Assembly (NCBI GenBank): GCA_036936605.1
Contig: JAUPFV010000005.1
Coordinates: 158,535,195 to 158,599,194, forward strand
DNA from: Limnanthes douglasii subsp. nivea
Taxonomy: Eukaryota; Streptophyta; Magnoliopsida; Brassicales; Limnanthaceae
Direction: 5' to 3'
Length of the DNA: 64,000 nt
Of this stretch, positions 30,500-43,815 are shown in pieces. The notes beneath the pieces were generated by a model. The model had not been told where the DNA came from, did no database searches, and saw only the letters and a list, made by a program, of their open reading frames with translations. Made by a program: the position numbers and the translations under genes. Position 1 is the stretch's first letter. The number at the start of each line of letters is the position of its first letter.

Positions 30500-33044
30500 T
30501 CTTATTTTGTTTTGGAGTACTTTTTTGTTATAATTTTGTTTAATGAGTATTTTTGTGTTTTTAACACTTTATGTTCTCTGTTTGTTCTATTGACTGATCA
30601 ATTTCAATAGACTGAGAATTTATTATCGAACACTTGTGTTTCCTGCTTATAGTTTTATAGAATTTTCCAAATATATCAAGGGTGCATGACTCTCGTTAAG
30701 GTTGTTCTCTCTTATTTTTTGAAGCAACTAAAACTCCGTTTATTGACTAAAAACTATTTTTTTAATAGTCTAAGAGTTGTTTTTATTTTTAGAGACTTTA
30801 TAAAGCCTTAAGTGTTCCTAATGGGATATCCCTTTATTGGAATGTTGACATTTTTATGCTTAGAATTTTATTTCTTCTTAGAAAATAGCTTAAACTTAAT
30901 TTTTTGGCAAGAAAAATATTTTATTAATGTTGAATACCTTCTTAAAACCCTCTCACATCAAGGAATATAAAATATTACATTCTCATAGTTTAACAAATAT
31001 GTTTTATATGTAGTAGTTTAATAAATATTACTTCCATTTCATACACAATGTTAACAGGTATTTCTTCTGTTGTGGTTCTAGATGTAGTTCTGTATGACTA
31101 TAAGAACTTTTATAGAAACTTTGGCCATGTTCTTGCAGCTCCCTCTAATATCTTGATGTTTTTCGTAATTATTTTGTAAGTTACTTTAACTTGACTGTTG
31201 GCTTGAGGATGGAAATAGGGAAGAGAACATTTGTTTTATTCATTTTTAGTGCAAAATCTTGTAAGTTTCTCCCTCATGAATTGGGTTTGCACTATCCATA
31301 TTAATGCTCTTGGAATTACATACATGTAGATGTGAATATTGATAGGAACTGGTTGGGTAAAGTAATATATGGATTTTCTTGTAAGATTACTATTATGGCG
31401 GAATATACGCAGCCATACAAGTGCATTAGGAGCTGAGTTTTCAACTCTCAGAACTTGTTCGAATTCTATTTGCTCAAACTAAATAACGAGTCACTGAAGT
31501 TTTTCAAGGTATTGAAAAATGTTCTCTTTTTTTACTTCACTTTATCCCAATACTTGGCTGACAACTAACTGAGATTCGATAAAGATTTGTACTCTTCTAG
31601 CTCCACATATCTTTGCTAGCTGGAGTTCTGCAATCGTGAATTTATACTCGGCTTTCTAATTAGATGTTAGAAATCCAAACTTGACAGAATGATTTAGTAT
31701 ATCTCTTTTTGGGGATATGAGATGGAATTTTAATCTTGAACATTGATATTACTTCCTATGTTGTCCACACCTTCCAAGTATCTTCAGATTGCTCCTTCAA
31801 AAATATCAGTCCCTCGGATTGAAATTTCATCAAAACATTTGCCAACGCCTGGGCTTTGATAGTTGTTATAAGCATAAAGTGGACATCATAATACTTCAAT
31901 TCTACTGACCATTTGTCAGTCTTCTAAATACATGTGGATTTTCTAGCATACTTCTTAAGCAGAAGGAAGTTCTAACTATTATAATATTTGTTTGGAAGTA
32001 TGACATTGTTTTCCTAATTACAATTACTAACGCTAAAATGAGTTTTTAAATTAAATATATAGTTTCAACTGGTTAGAAAGATTTACTTACATAGTATATC
32101 ACTTTAGATTCTATTCGTTTCTTTATGATAGCGTAGTCTGAGATTACAAAGTACGGATACAAATACCGTCATGGATAAGGCTTCGTTGACACTTTTTGAG
32201 AAACCAATAACTTTCTTTATGATATTGAACATTTCATCATATGTTGGACTCCATTGAAACTTTCATGTTTCTCTCAGCCCTTGGAAGAAAGCTTGAAACT
32301 TGTCCAAGGATCTTGACAAGAACCTTTTAAATGTTGTTAGTCTTCTAGTCAGAAATTAAAAAAAATTGTATTCTTTGGTGGCTCTAGTGTGGCTCAATTT
32401 CATTGATGTGTGGGATCTGATTTTATTCATATTTTTCTCACCATGTAGCCCAAACATTTATGGGATTGTACGTTAAATATGAATTTATCTATATTCAACT
32501 TAAAATTAAATATTCTTGGGTTTACAAAGGTCAAGGTCAAATCTGCTAGTGGTCCTCCTCATGAAGGCTTATTACTAACATATCATCAAAGTATGCTTGT
32601 ATATTCTTGCCCAACTTGAGTTGCAAAGATATTTTTCATTAGCCTTTGATAGGTTGTTTTGGCATTCTGTAGTCTAAAGGCTATTACTTTATAGAAATGT
32701 AGGCATATTTCAATGATATAGGTTATCTGCTATTGGTTTTTTCATGCATTCATACTTGGTTATTTCCTGCAAACGCATACATGAAGGATAACATTTTATT
32801 TTCAGATGTCGCATGTACCAGTTGGTCAATCCTCCACAATGGAAAAGGGTTCTTCGGATTACTTTATTGAGATCTGTAAAGTCAATATGCGTTCCCCATT
32901 TGTATTTATTTTCTTGACCATGGCATGATTGGATGTCCACATTGGGTAATAGTACTTTCGTATATGTCTCACATCAATTTAGGTATATTCACCATTATTA
33001 GTATGACATCACTATGTGAATATGTCCAAATTGGGTAATAGTAC
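30500..33044 (-). pseudogene. Tat 1 gypsy pol remnant
   Basis: Heavily decayed. The clearest piece is the reverse transcriptase start at 32710-32940, with HIDFTDLNK matching the CIDFTDLNRAC motif of the second Tat element. The rest shows only short, frame-shifting resemblance to Tat-type RT and RNase H. A roughly 90-bp tandem duplication lies at 32941-33044, continuing at 38011 beyond copia 2. Confidence 0.5.
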
Positions 33045-33320
33045 TGTTAACATGCACATGTTCTACGTAGCATCTCAGAGAAATAGCCGCCAGGAAGCGG
33101 CTAGGGTTTTATGTTTATTAGAGAATCTTTTTTTTATTATAATGCAAACCCAAGTAAGGCTCTCAATATATAGAGAACTTAGAGGCCTATACAAGGAAAC
33201 TTAATACACTGAATATTCTAACACATTATAATATCAAAACATGTTAATCTCAGTAACACACTTCCCTCCATCACCTTCATAGTCACTCTCTTCGTTTCTT
33301 GTGCACTGAATATTCTAACA
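33045..33320 (-). repeat. Copia 2 LTR, left copy (3' LTR)
   Basis: Starts TGTTAACATG and ends ATTCTAACA (276 bp). By eye it differs from the right copy at about ten positions, so the element is moderately young. Confidence 0.95.
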
Positions 33321-36300
33321 CTCCCCCTCAAGTTGTGTAGTGGGATCACCAATACCCAACTTGGATAAAACTGATTCGAATGTTCTTGCAGCAACCGCTT
33401 TTGTCAGGATGTCTGCCAGTTGGTCTTCGGATATAACAAATGGAAGTTCGACTGTCCCATCTTCAATCTTTTCTTTTGTGAAGTGCCTATCTATTTCAAC
33501 GTGCTTTGTTCTATCCCGCTGTACCGGGTTCTCTGAAATCTTAATCGCAGCTTTATTATCGCACATTAACTGAGTTGGACCCTTCAGGGGGAATCCGATA
33601 TCTTTTATTATCTTCTTTGACCAAAGTATCTCAGTAATCCCCTTAACGATACCTCTAAATTCTGATTCAGCACTTAACAGTGAAACTACTTTATGTTTCT
33701 TACTCCTCCAAGTCACCAAGTTACCTCCAAGAAGAGTAAAGTAGCCAGCAGTTGATCGCTTGTCGTTAGGATTCCCTCCCCAATCAGCATCTGTGAATAC
33801 TTCAACATCAAGGTGTCCACTTTTCTTAAAAATTATGCCTCTTCCTGGTGTGCCTTTGAGATATCGAATAATCCTCATTACTGCATCCACATGGTGTTCT
33901 TGAGAATGATGCATGAACTGGCTAACTACTCCCACCGCGTATGCAATGTCGGGTCGAGTGTGAGCCACGTAAATCAATTTTCTCACCAACCTTTGGTACC
34001 TTTCTTTACTCGTTGGTCCGGCCCCTTCAATTATCTTTAGTTTGTGATTCACAACCATAGGAGTGTCATTTGGTTTGCAATCCACCATGCCAACTTCAGC
34101 TAATAAATCCAATATATATTTCTGTTTGGAGATATAAATCCCTCCTCTTGACCTAAGAACCCCGATTCCTAGGAAATACTTCAATCCTCCAAGGTCTTTC
34201 ATTTCGAACTCATTGAAGAGGTTTTTCCTAAGAGAGCTAATTTCTTCTTCGCCATTCCCCGTTATAATCATATCGTCGACATATATTATAAGACAAGTGA
34301 CTAATTCTCCTCTCTTTTTGTAAAATAAGGTATGATCCCCATTACTCTGTTTGTAGCTATACTGCTTCATTGCCATTGTAAACCTCCCAAACCAAGCACG
34401 AGGAGACAGTTTGAGCCCATATAATGCCTTTTTCAGTTTACATACCTCGTTTTCTTGAAAAACATCAGAGAACCCTGGTGGGGGTTCCATATATACCTCT
34501 TCTTCCAAGTCTCCATGTAAGAAAGCATTCTTTACATCAAATTGATGAAGAGGCCAATCTTTATTCGCGGCTATTGAAAGTAGAACTCTGATAGTGTCAA
34601 TCTTTGCAACCGGAGAGAACGTTTCAGAGTAGTCTATACTATATGTTTGTGTATATCCTTTGGCAACCAATCTTTCCTTGTGTCACTCAATGGTGCCATC
34701 AGATTTATATTTTATATTAAACACCCATCTACACCCGACTGCTTTCTTCCCTTGTGGTAACACACAATTCTCCCATGTACCATTCCTTTTTAGAGTTTCT
34801 ATTTCGGTATTCATTGCCGCATGCCATTCAATCATCTTTTTAGCTTCTTGAGCTGTTTTAGGGATTTGTTCAGAGAGAATAGTAGCTGAAAACTCCTTTG
34901 CAATCTTCGTTATTCCTTTCCTGTCCGTTTTTACCGGATATGTAGAAGCACGAGGTTCGTTTTCCGGTGAATACCGGTCAGGAGGAACCCCTTTATTTTT
35001 TCTTGGAGGAAGAACGAGAGTTTGAGTTTCAACAAATGAACTTCCTGAAATGTCATGATCAGTAGCATTTTGTGAGTTATGAAATTGTAAATTGTTTACC
35101 TCTTGATGGACATTTTCTTCGGTTGAAACACTGGTAGTATCCATGGAATTTGTTTCTTGTTGGACATTGTCTTCGGGAGAATCATTGGTGGTAAGAACTG
35201 CCTCGTCAGTCTCCTTTTTGTTGGAAGAGGCGTGTTTGGTGGCGTCATCTACCGACTCTATCGGCACATCCTCAAAGTAACTTTCATATAGCAACCAGTC
35301 GAGTGATTCACTTACTTTATCCCCCTGAGCACGAGATTGGTGGTAAAAAAATAATCGGATTCTAAGAAGTCACAGTCCATGGTGACATGGATTCGATGAG
35401 TAACCAGATTGTAACACCGATATCCCATTTGATGAACACCGTATCCAACGAATACACACTTTTCAGCACAAGGATTAAGTTTGTTTAGAGTAGTTTTAGG
35501 GATATGAACAAACACTGAACAACCAAAGACACGAGGTGGTAAGGTCATAACAGATGGAATTATAACTTGGGTGGCAAGCACTTGTAATGGAGTTTTATTT
35601 CCTAGACATCGGGTTGGTAGACGATTTGCAAGATACGTAGCTGTAGCAAGAGCTTCTGGCCAAAGAGAATGAGGAGCTCTAGATTCAATCATAATAACAC
35701 GAGTTTTTTCAAGTAAAGTACGATTTTTTTGTTTTGAAGTACCGTTTTGTTGAGGTGTGTTTGGACAAGTGGTTTGATGGATAAGACCATTTGTTTTGAA
35801 AAAATTATGCATTGTTTGGTTGACAAACTCTGTTCCATTATCAGAACGGAGAATCTGTATTTTTTTTAAATTGAGTCAAAATCATTTTGTAAAAACAAAC
35901 AAATATTTCTAGTACTTCTGATTTATGTTTCATAAAGTATATCCAAGTCATTCTTGAGAAATCATCCACAAATAAAACAAAGTATCTGATTTGATTGTTA
36001 GTGGAATTTGGTGCTGGACCCCAAACATCAGAATGGATTAGTGAAAAAACATAATCAACTCTAGTATTACTTTGATTAAATGAGACCCTACGATTTTTTG
36101 CAAGAATGCAGGTTTCACATTTCTCATGAATGGAATTATTCAGAAAAAGACTAGGAAACAAACTCTTAAGATAGCTAAAAGAAGGATGACCAAGTCGTCG
36201 GTGCCATAACCAAAGTTGCCTTTCGGTTTTTCCGTGAGCAAGAATGGCATGTCCTTTATGAACTACCTCATCAAAATAATAGAGACCTCCTTGTTCAGTA

Positions 36301-36861
36301 CCACGCCCAATGATCTCCTTCATACGAATGTCCTGTAAAATGCAAAAAAAATGGATACATAAGAACCACACAGTTGAGTTGTTTTGTCACTTGACTAACA
36401 GATAATAACTTTAAGGATAGTGAAGGAATGTAGAGGCAGTTTTTAATTTCTATTTTTTCCGAAAAAATAATTGAACCTCCCCCTTTGACTTCACAAATTT
36501 CTCCATTAGCAGTCTCAATATGGGATTTCTTTGGAGATGACATGTCACCAAAGTCTTTAGGATCATAAGACATGGTGTCTGTAGCCCCGCAATCAAAGAT
36601 CCAATTCATTGATTTCTCAAACCCTTTACCTCTACGTTTTTCATAGGAGTTCGCCGTCATTCCTCCAAAACCAGTACCACTTCCTTGCTCATTTTTAGTC
36701 GGATCTTCACCGTCACTTGTAGACGAAGCCCGTTTGACATTAGATTTGAAACACTGGTTATTTTTATCCTTATGACCGTCCTCCCACCATTCTGGATAGC
36801 CAACCAGCTGGAAACATGTCTCTTTAGTGTGTTTCTTCATCCCACAATGAGTGCAATACAA
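33315..36861 (-). pseudogene. Copia 2 pol: protease, integrase, RT, RNase H, with lesions
   Basis: It begins with the zinc knuckle YCTHCGMKKHTKETC (36859-36812) and a protease site that reads FDCGATD rather than FDSGATD (near 36594). The pre-integrase HHCC is near 36200-36100. The integrase core has HSDVWGP and FVDDFSR, but where the family has NGVAER this copy reads NGTSKQ, so the third catalytic residue (Glu) is Lys. Reverse transcriptase and RNase H are almost intact in a 451-codon frame (33315-34670), with FLHGDLEEE and YVDDMIITG. An in-frame TGA at 34683-34685 separates this from the upstream linker. Frameshifts lie near 36330, 35830 and 35300. The pol therefore looks defective at several independent points. 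Confidence 0.93.
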
Positions 36862-36888
36862 CTTGGATTTATCTTCTTTCTCTTTGGA

Positions 36889-37683
36889 TCAGAATTTAAA
36901 CCTCTGTGCAGAATCTATACCAGCCAAACCCATTCCAATTTCAATCGAGTCACTATCAGAAGAACTTGATTTTAGTATATTAAGCTTGGCCACTTCCCTT
37001 CGTATTGTAGCATATGCTGTTTCCACGGAAGGAAGAGGATCCTTTTTCAGGATATCTCTCTTAACTGGTTCCAGCTTGTCATGGATCGCCATTAGCAATT
37101 GATAGAGTCTTTGTTCTTGAGTCTTCTTATTGTAGATCTGAATGTCTTTTGGGTCTTTCATAGGGTTCGAATCTCGCCTATCTATAGACATCCAGATGTT
37201 CTGCAGTTTGTTCCACAAGTCTTCTAGTGTATCAGACCCTTGCCTTAATGAATTAGCCCTCTTATGAAGGTCAAACACCTGTAACGAATCTGTACCAGAA
37301 CTGTATGTGGTGGCTAACCTATCCCAGAGGTCTTTTGTAGTGGGATATTGCGAGACATTATTCACCAAGCTGGATTCAAGATTCTGGATAATCCATGTGA
37401 AAACACATTGATCATCTTGTTCCCACCTTGTATATGTTTTGTCAGTTTTGGATGGAGGTGTTGGCTCCCCTGTAATGTGAGAACCTCTCCCCCTTCCCCC
37501 AATTTTTTTCTTCATCAGGTTTGCCCATAGGGCATAGTTGTCACCACCGAGTTTAATCCCCAGGGATAAATTCTTGGGGTTAGTTGTTTGTTGTTGTGTT
37601 CCGAGACCATTTCTCAGAATGGCAGCAATCTACATTGTTAATTCATCAGGGATTTGACTGACCACGACTTCATTGCTAGCCAT
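36889..37683 (-). pseudogene. Copia 2 gag, in-frame TAG at codon 18
   Basis: Starts MASNEVVVSQ at 37683, just inside the primer-binding site. TAG at 37630-37632 interrupts after 17 codons; the same frame continues through GGDNYALWANLMKKK and a UBN2-type capsid region (WEQDDQCVFTWIIQNLESS and beyond) to a stop at 36889. The zinc knuckle lies just downstream in another frame, so a frameshift occurred near 36870. Gag would form the cytoplasmic particle. Confidence 0.88.
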
Positions 37684-37733
37684 CTTTGTTGAGGATGTTC
37701 AGAATTTCCAGAATCACATGTGGTCTGATACCA

Positions 37734-38010
37734 TGTTAACATACACATGTTCTACGTAGCATCTCAGAGAAATAGCCGCCAGGAAGCGGCTAGGGTTTTG
37801 TGTTTATTAGAGAATTTTGTTTATTATTATAATGCAAACCCAAGTAAGGCTCTCAATATATAGAGAACTTAGAGGCCTATACAAGAAAACTTAATACACT
37901 AAATATTCTAACACATTATAATATCAAAACATGCTAATCTCAGCAACACACTTCCCTCCATCACCTTCATAGTCACTCTCTTCGTTTCTTGTGCACTGAA
38001 TATTCTAACA
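37734..38010 (-). repeat. Copia 2 LTR, right copy (5' LTR)
   Basis: 277 bp, TGTTAACATA to ATTCTAACA. The primer-binding site abuts at 37733 and the target duplication AGTAC follows at 38011. Confidence 0.95.
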
Positions 38011-38089
38011 AGTACTCTCGTATACGTCCAACGTTAGTTTAGGTACATTCACCATTATTAGTATGACATCACTGTGTGAATATGCCACT

Positions 38090-40399
38090 TATCTCAAATT
38101 ATCATTTGTGACTATAACATTGGATACAAATCATGGTATAAATATAGGGACGTTTTTCTTTTATATTGCACCTCTATTTCATCTGCATATTTATACCTTG
38201 ATTTTTTTAGAAGCTCTATAGTATGAATCTTCTCTTGTAATCACACATATTGATTTTCTATTAGGATTTGTATGCAGATATTATTCTTCTTCAACAACTA
38301 TAATGGCATTGGTATTCAGTGCTCTATTATCTTTGGTTGGTGTTGCATCGTGTTTGATGGCAATTTCTCATGAACCTTGCCTAAGTTTATCTCTTTATTT
38401 ATTTTTAAAAAACTATTTTTGCCATTATCTACTAAACTTTGGACTTGATCATGCAAAGTCCAACAATCTCTAGTAAAATGACCAATATTACCATGGAACT
38501 TATAATATCTATTTTTATTTTCTTGCTCTTGTGCTCCATGCAACTTCTCCGTCCAGTTGTAATATTTTTTATTTTCATAGATTGTTGTCAAACTTTATGT
38601 TAGCTCTCTGAGTATTACTATTATAGGGCATTCAGTTCTTTTTACTATTCTTGTTAATGTAACCACTTATAGAATTTCCATTGTAACCTTAAACTTGGTT
38701 GTTTTATGGCATGTTTAAAGTTGTTGTGCCTTTATTCTTTGGTGTTTCATTATTTGTATTGATTTGAATTATTGTGTCTTTTCATCTAGCCGAAAGGCAT
38801 GTTTCCAGAGTTACCATGTCTCCCTTTTCCTGGGTTTGGAAACTACATTTACTTTGATATAACGCTCCACTTGAGCCATTAATTTATCGATGTCTAGATA
38901 TTTTTCTCTTCTTTATGACGTTGGGAAGAGAACATTCTGAAAAATCTTTGCATGAATGAAACTATGACCATCAGATTAAAGCAATCTTATAATTCACGTT
39001 TGGTTACGAACCATTGGAAGGTACTCTTGAAGACTTTTGTTGGGCCACTTCTTGCAATGAAGTATGTAGTCTTCATCTTCTTTCACTAATTTTTAACCTA
39101 CTAGCTCTTAAAAGTTTTCCAAAGAATCTTATAGCTCTTTATGCATCATTTTAGAAGACTATCGAACCACTGCATAGTACTTCCTCGGAGTTTCATGAAG
39201 AAATCCTTGCATTTCATTTTGTCATCAGCTTTATGGTGCAGTATATCACTATTGAAATGTTATATAAATCTATATGTCTTCTTTATCGTAATACTTATCC
39301 ATCTTATGATTGTTGAATAACGACAAAAAGATCTCGTATAATATTTTTTGGGCCAACACAAACTCTTCATCGGGAAAATCTTCACCATCCACGTAGAAGT
39401 TGTTCATGAAAGGGTATGCTTTCTCGGGTAACCTATGTTCATTTCATTTCTCGGCTGATGGATTCTTTTTTTCAGCATAGCTGACTAAGAAGCTTTAAAA
39501 TATTAGTTATATTGTACTTGGTAATGCTCCTAGAAATTTAGTTGTTTATATCATGTCGGGGTTGTGGGTAGCTCTAGTCCATTTGGGATAAATTGGTGCA
39601 CCATTCTAGAAACCTTATTGTACTCCAAATTTATTTTGTGAAATTAAGAGTTTAATAATCAATATTTGCTTTGAGTTAGAATTAATCATCGACTGAGCCG
39701 TTGTGGCTTGTTGGAATTCGGGCTACTACCCAAGAAACTGTCGGTAGTCTTATTTTTGAAATATCAATTAAAAAATGGATATTTGTGTTGCATTACAACG
39801 TTGGGAGTAACTTTTCGGAAAGTAAATGAAGTGTCATGCGTTGGTGGCAGTACTCAGTTATAGGAATTGCATCGTTTTTTTCTATTTTTGTGAGATTGTT
39901 AAGGCTCATTTTCTCTCTCCTTATATTGAGCATGATTTGAGGTCGATATTCGGATTCTTATTCTTTTTCTATCACGTTGACATTGCTTCCTACTTTGGTT
40001 GGATGAACCATGGTCTACATTTTCTCTACCATCTTGGTCAAACGTGTTGAAAGGCAGTTTCATCATGTGAGTGACGTTTAAAAACTCTCTCTTAGTATTA
40101 CAGGACTCGCGTCATCTCCTTCCTCTTCATCCACATAATGAATGATAGACTGATTATGGGCGTCTGGGCGACCAAGTGTTTATACATAATTCAAAAGTTG
40201 TTATTTTTTTTCTCTTAGTAGTTGAGGTCGTCGCTAGAGGATCCATCAGGGCCAAGGTATTGTTCCTTCATTTCTAAATCTTCATCAATAGAAGTATTTA
40301 ACATTTCTTTAGAATTTGACATCAGCTAGTTTTGAGTTTTCTTTATTACCTTGATTGCTTGGGAAGAAAATATTTATTTCCCGCAAATGGTACAAATTG
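38090..40399 (-). pseudogene. Tat 1 gypsy gag remnant
   Basis: A minus-strand frame at 38316-38591 holds a Tat-type gag zinc-knuckle remnant (YYKFHGNIGHFTRDC; the first Cys is Tyr). Upstream, around 39330-39420, a fragment encodes an FPDEEF-like piece in broken frame. Everything else is decayed. A PBS-like TTTGTACCATTTGCGG (minus strand) lies near 40383-40398, just before the right LTR. Confidence 0.5.
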
Positions 40400-40732
40400 A
40401 TGATGCATATTTTGAGTAAATATATTAAACAGAAATACGTGGTAAATTGTGAAGAGTTTGAGAGTACAGGTAATAATGATTACTACTTGATGAGGAAATA
40501 ATAACAATAATGAACAAAAAATATATTGATAGTTGTTAAGTCTCTATTTATAGAGTTTACAAGAATAGAATTATATATATGAGATACCAGAAATATATCA
40601 TATTTAATATTATCTTATCCTAACAACCTTTATTTGAATTAGATATCTTAGATTTTATTTATTCTACTAATTCTTTTGGATGTGTATATACTAATATGGA
40701 TGATGGGCCATAAGTTGATGAGTCATATTACA
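40400..40732 (-). repeat. Tat 1 gypsy LTR, right copy (5' LTR)
   Basis: Minus-strand start TGTAATATG at 40732, with blocks shared with 25270-25580 (for example TTAGTAGAATAAAT and AATAATCATTATTACC). The inner edge is set by the PBS-like sequence. Confidence 0.6.
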
Positions 40733-41222
40733 AATATTTTTAAAAAATGAGTAATATACGGTAATTGGAAAAGGTGACATCTACCTATACCCTCCTTATT
40801 TTCCCCGTTGACCAAAATTTGAATTCTTTTCCAACATAAAAACCACCCAAAAACTTATTATTTACACTACTGCCTTTAATAAAAAATAATATTAAATATA
40901 TCATAAACAATTATTTTCTTATATTTTGAAACCTACAAATACTAGTTTTATTGAAAGTCAAAACTTTGTTCTTAAAAAACAACTTAGTTCATACCAAAAA
41001 AACAATCATGGAAGATAAGAGTTCTAATTAAACTCAAGTGTAAGAATAAGTAAGGATATAATAAAGATTTAACTTAACTAATTGTTTAGAAAGAACAAAG
41101 TTTCATTCAAACTAGATAGATTTAAAAAAAATCAGAAAATTCTCAGGATTGTTCAATTGCAATACCGGTAAGGACCCTCTGCATTGCATAGCCCTATAAA
41201 AAACATATAGACCATACTAAGA

Positions 41223-41258
<36 letters not shown>

Positions 41259-41340
41259 TTATACCAAAAGTACATACAGTATATAGTTTGAGTAAATAGA
41301 TCTAATACTAACAATTTTGATTATCTGTTTGTTTAAATTT
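40733..41340. other. AT-rich, no gene; contains (TA)n
   Basis: No gene. A TA dinucleotide microsatellite of about 17 units lies at 41223-41257. Confidence 0.6.
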
Positions 41341-43000
41341 TTCTATATAGATTTGTTTTAATCTTGTCTAATATGATTTATAATTGCTGGATGAAAATGA
41401 TACAAGAAAGTATACCTCTTTGGATTATAATTTTTTTTATCACAAATGAATACTGTGAGTGGGCTACGAATACCGAAATAGACAACGATTTTCTTACTAT
41501 ATTAAAGTGTCGTGATGATGCAAAAAGTAGAAAAACTCTTATAATGTTCTTCGATGTGAAATATATGGATTGTATTTAAAAGGTTGGTGGATCCAAATAA
41601 ATTTAATAGAAATTCAAACTTAACAAAAAAAATAAAAATGTTATTTCAAGCTTAGATGAACTACGGTAGCTCCTGTCGAATTGGTCATAGAGGTCAAATG
41701 CAAGATTCACAACTATAATAATGTGAAAATCTTAGAAGGACATTCTTTCTTCATTCATGGGTACTTCACTCAAAATTTTGAATTGAATAAAAGTTAAAAT
41801 TTTAGAATGCATCGTTTATGTATACTATATACAATCCATAATAAAAACAACAGGAGTTGGAAAAAATTGGTCGGTTAGAGTCGCAATACTTGTTAGACGA
41901 ACTTAAAAGGTTAAATTATTTCAAATAGCACAGATCGAGCAAAGTAAAATATGATATTTTTTCTTATATTTTTTTTACACATCCTATTTGTGTGGGTTTC
42001 TTACAGGTGTTTTGAAATTTTCTGATAATAAATTTCACTTTTTGAGGTCATTGGAGCAACCTCAATCTATTTGAATTTCTACATTATTTTTTGTATTTAT
42101 GTCTATAAATAAAGTTGATAATTACAAGTGGGTATTAGATTGTTTGCAACCGTTGATAGTAATAATAGAATCCAAGGATCCTCCGTAAATTTGATAGATA
42201 AAGACTTGACGTTGATTAATACTCTCGAACATGTGTTCCCAAATACAACGCATATTATGTCAATGGAACATCAGTAAGGACGTCATTGGTTGCACAAATA
42301 TATACATGAAGGAATTTTTTTTAATGTTTTTATGGTTTTTTGGAATCAAATAATGTACTCGGAGAATGAAAGAGTATTTAAAACAGTCATGATGATATGC
42401 TTTTGTAAGTTCAAAGACTATCCTCAAGCAATTGAATACACCAAAATTTCTTGGTTAATTCCTTACATCGATAAGTTTTTTGCATGGAAAACTAACAAGT
42501 TCATGCATTTCAGATATATGACTACTAACCACGTGGAGAGCGTGTATTGGAACCTGAAGTGTTTTATCGCTACAATCAAGCTCAACTTCGAGTTGTTATG
42601 GGCTAAGGTGCACTATTTAGTCAAAATACAACATAAAGCGATTAAAGCATCTTTTAAAAAGAGTCAGTTTATAGTTAACATCAATTGTTACAAGGTGTTC
42701 AACAATATCATAGGTAATATCTATGACACTACTATATGTCTTGTTTTGGAGGAATTAGAAAATGATAAAATTAAAAGTTGCAAATAAAATTGCACTTGTT
42801 CTATACAAACTATGCACGATATTTTATATTAGTGCGAGATCCATAAATATTTAACAAAATACATAGTGGTTCCTTTATAATATTTGGAAGATCATTGAAA
42901 GAGGTTACATATGATGGTCCGTACAAATCTAACAAAGAAGAGCTATTGAAATAAAATTTTGATAAATTTATTCACGCATCACGAAAAATTAGTTCAAGTT
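41340..43000 (+). pseudogene. Second MULE transposase (FAR1-like/MULE/OTU), 5' part, heavily decayed
   Basis: Resembles the transposase at 5981-9113 but is much older. The FAR1-like region is faint (about 41400-41580, RDDAKSRKTLIMFFD). The MULE core is clear: a DKDLTLINTLEHVFP segment near 42190-42250, a decayed C-x2-H region, and then a 165-codon frame (42290-42787) with FAWKTNKFMHF and TNHVESVYWNLK, the usual third-catalytic-residue region. The frame then decays until the gypsy insertion at 43006; the OTU end resumes at 52558. First-Asp and C-x2-H residues are lost or unclear. Confidence 0.8.
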
Positions 43001-43005
43001 TCGAG

Positions 43006-43377
43006 TGGTGAGGATTATTTCTGATCAAAGAGTATTTTTGGAAAAAGTTTTATCTTAATAAGGTATTTATTTTTTGAGTGAAGGGTAGAGAGATAAAACA
43101 TGTGTGTCTTAGCTATTAATTTCTCTAGAAAAAGTCCAACCTATTAAATGAGGTTGGTGGGGTATTTATACTTATTTTATGACCCATGGACTGTTCGGAT
43201 CGGACTCTGGATTGAGGTCATTCCTCTAAGCCCACTACCTAAACTGCATAGGTTAGCACCCAACTGAGTCATGATTAAATTAGTTGTATTGTTCATTATA
43301 AATTTGGTACAAAACATGTCTGAATTACCCATTCGGTTTAGGCAGTAGTACCCTTCCAAAAATATCTGAACCTATTA
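43006..43377 (-). repeat. Tat 2 gypsy LTR, left copy (3' LTR)
   Basis: 372 bp, the same length as the right copy, with scattered substitutions. Its first dinucleotide on the minus strand has decayed from TG to TA. Confidence 0.92.
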
Positions 43378-43815
43378 GTAGCCCCTTTAGGTCTTTCAAA
43401 AATATTTTGAAAGAGCTAAGTTTTCAATGAAAACACATGGATCATATCTGAAGTGTTTTTCGAAGAGTTAGCTACCGTGGAGTAGACCCTGAACAGATCT
43501 GAAACATTTTTCTTTTTGTAGATAAAAGAACCAAAGGTTAGAATTTTGAAAAATAACACGTGTCATATTCAGAATCTACCTCTCGGTCGGTTTTCCCCCT
43601 TGGTACTTGCACATATTTTTTTCAAAAAGTAATTAGGTTGTACTTAATAGCCCCTAATCATTACTTGCGCGATTTATCTCCCTTAAGCAAAGCATTCAAG
43701 TGGTTTTTTACATCTATATAAGTCAATTTCACTCTTTTCTTTTTTAGAAGCAAGAAAAAATTTCTAGTGAGAGAAAGCTTGAGTTTGTGACTTTCTTTTA
43801 AGTCTGGGAAATTAT

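Larger units (their letters stand above)
33045..38010 (-). mobile_element. Ty1/copia retrotransposon 2, 5.0 kb, intact LTRs
   Basis: Two LTRs (33045-33320 and 37734-38010) are flanked by a perfect 5-bp duplication AGTAC (33040-33044, 38011-38015). The primer-binding site TGGTATCAGACCA (minus strand, 37721-37733) matches the usual tRNA-Met type. A polypurine tract (minus strand CTTGAGGGGGAG, 33321-33332) abuts the left LTR. The coding region has several lesions. It is inserted in the old Tat 1 gypsy. Confidence 0.95.
25270..40732 (-). mobile_element. Old Ty3/gypsy (Tat-type) element (Tat 1), minus strand, interrupted by copia 2
   Basis: Similar LTR sequences in direct orientation lie at about 25270-25580 and 40400-40732. 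Both contain AGGTAATAATGA, AATAATGAACA and TCATATTTAATATTATC-like blocks, and both end TTACA. Between them are a minus-strand gag zinc-knuckle remnant (38316-38591), an RT remnant (32710-32940) and a plus-strand antisense frame (about 26900-30420). Copia 2 occupies 33045-38010. The inner LTR edges are approximate because of decay. Confidence 0.7.

Noticed and set aside
37150..37190. B-box-like GGTTCGAATC suggesting a tRNA
   Set aside because: It lies inside the copia 2 gag coding sequence, with no A-box or cloverleaf around it.
41223..41257. TA-rich run as MULE terminus
   Set aside because: Simple dinucleotide microsatellite; no inverted partner or target duplication found.
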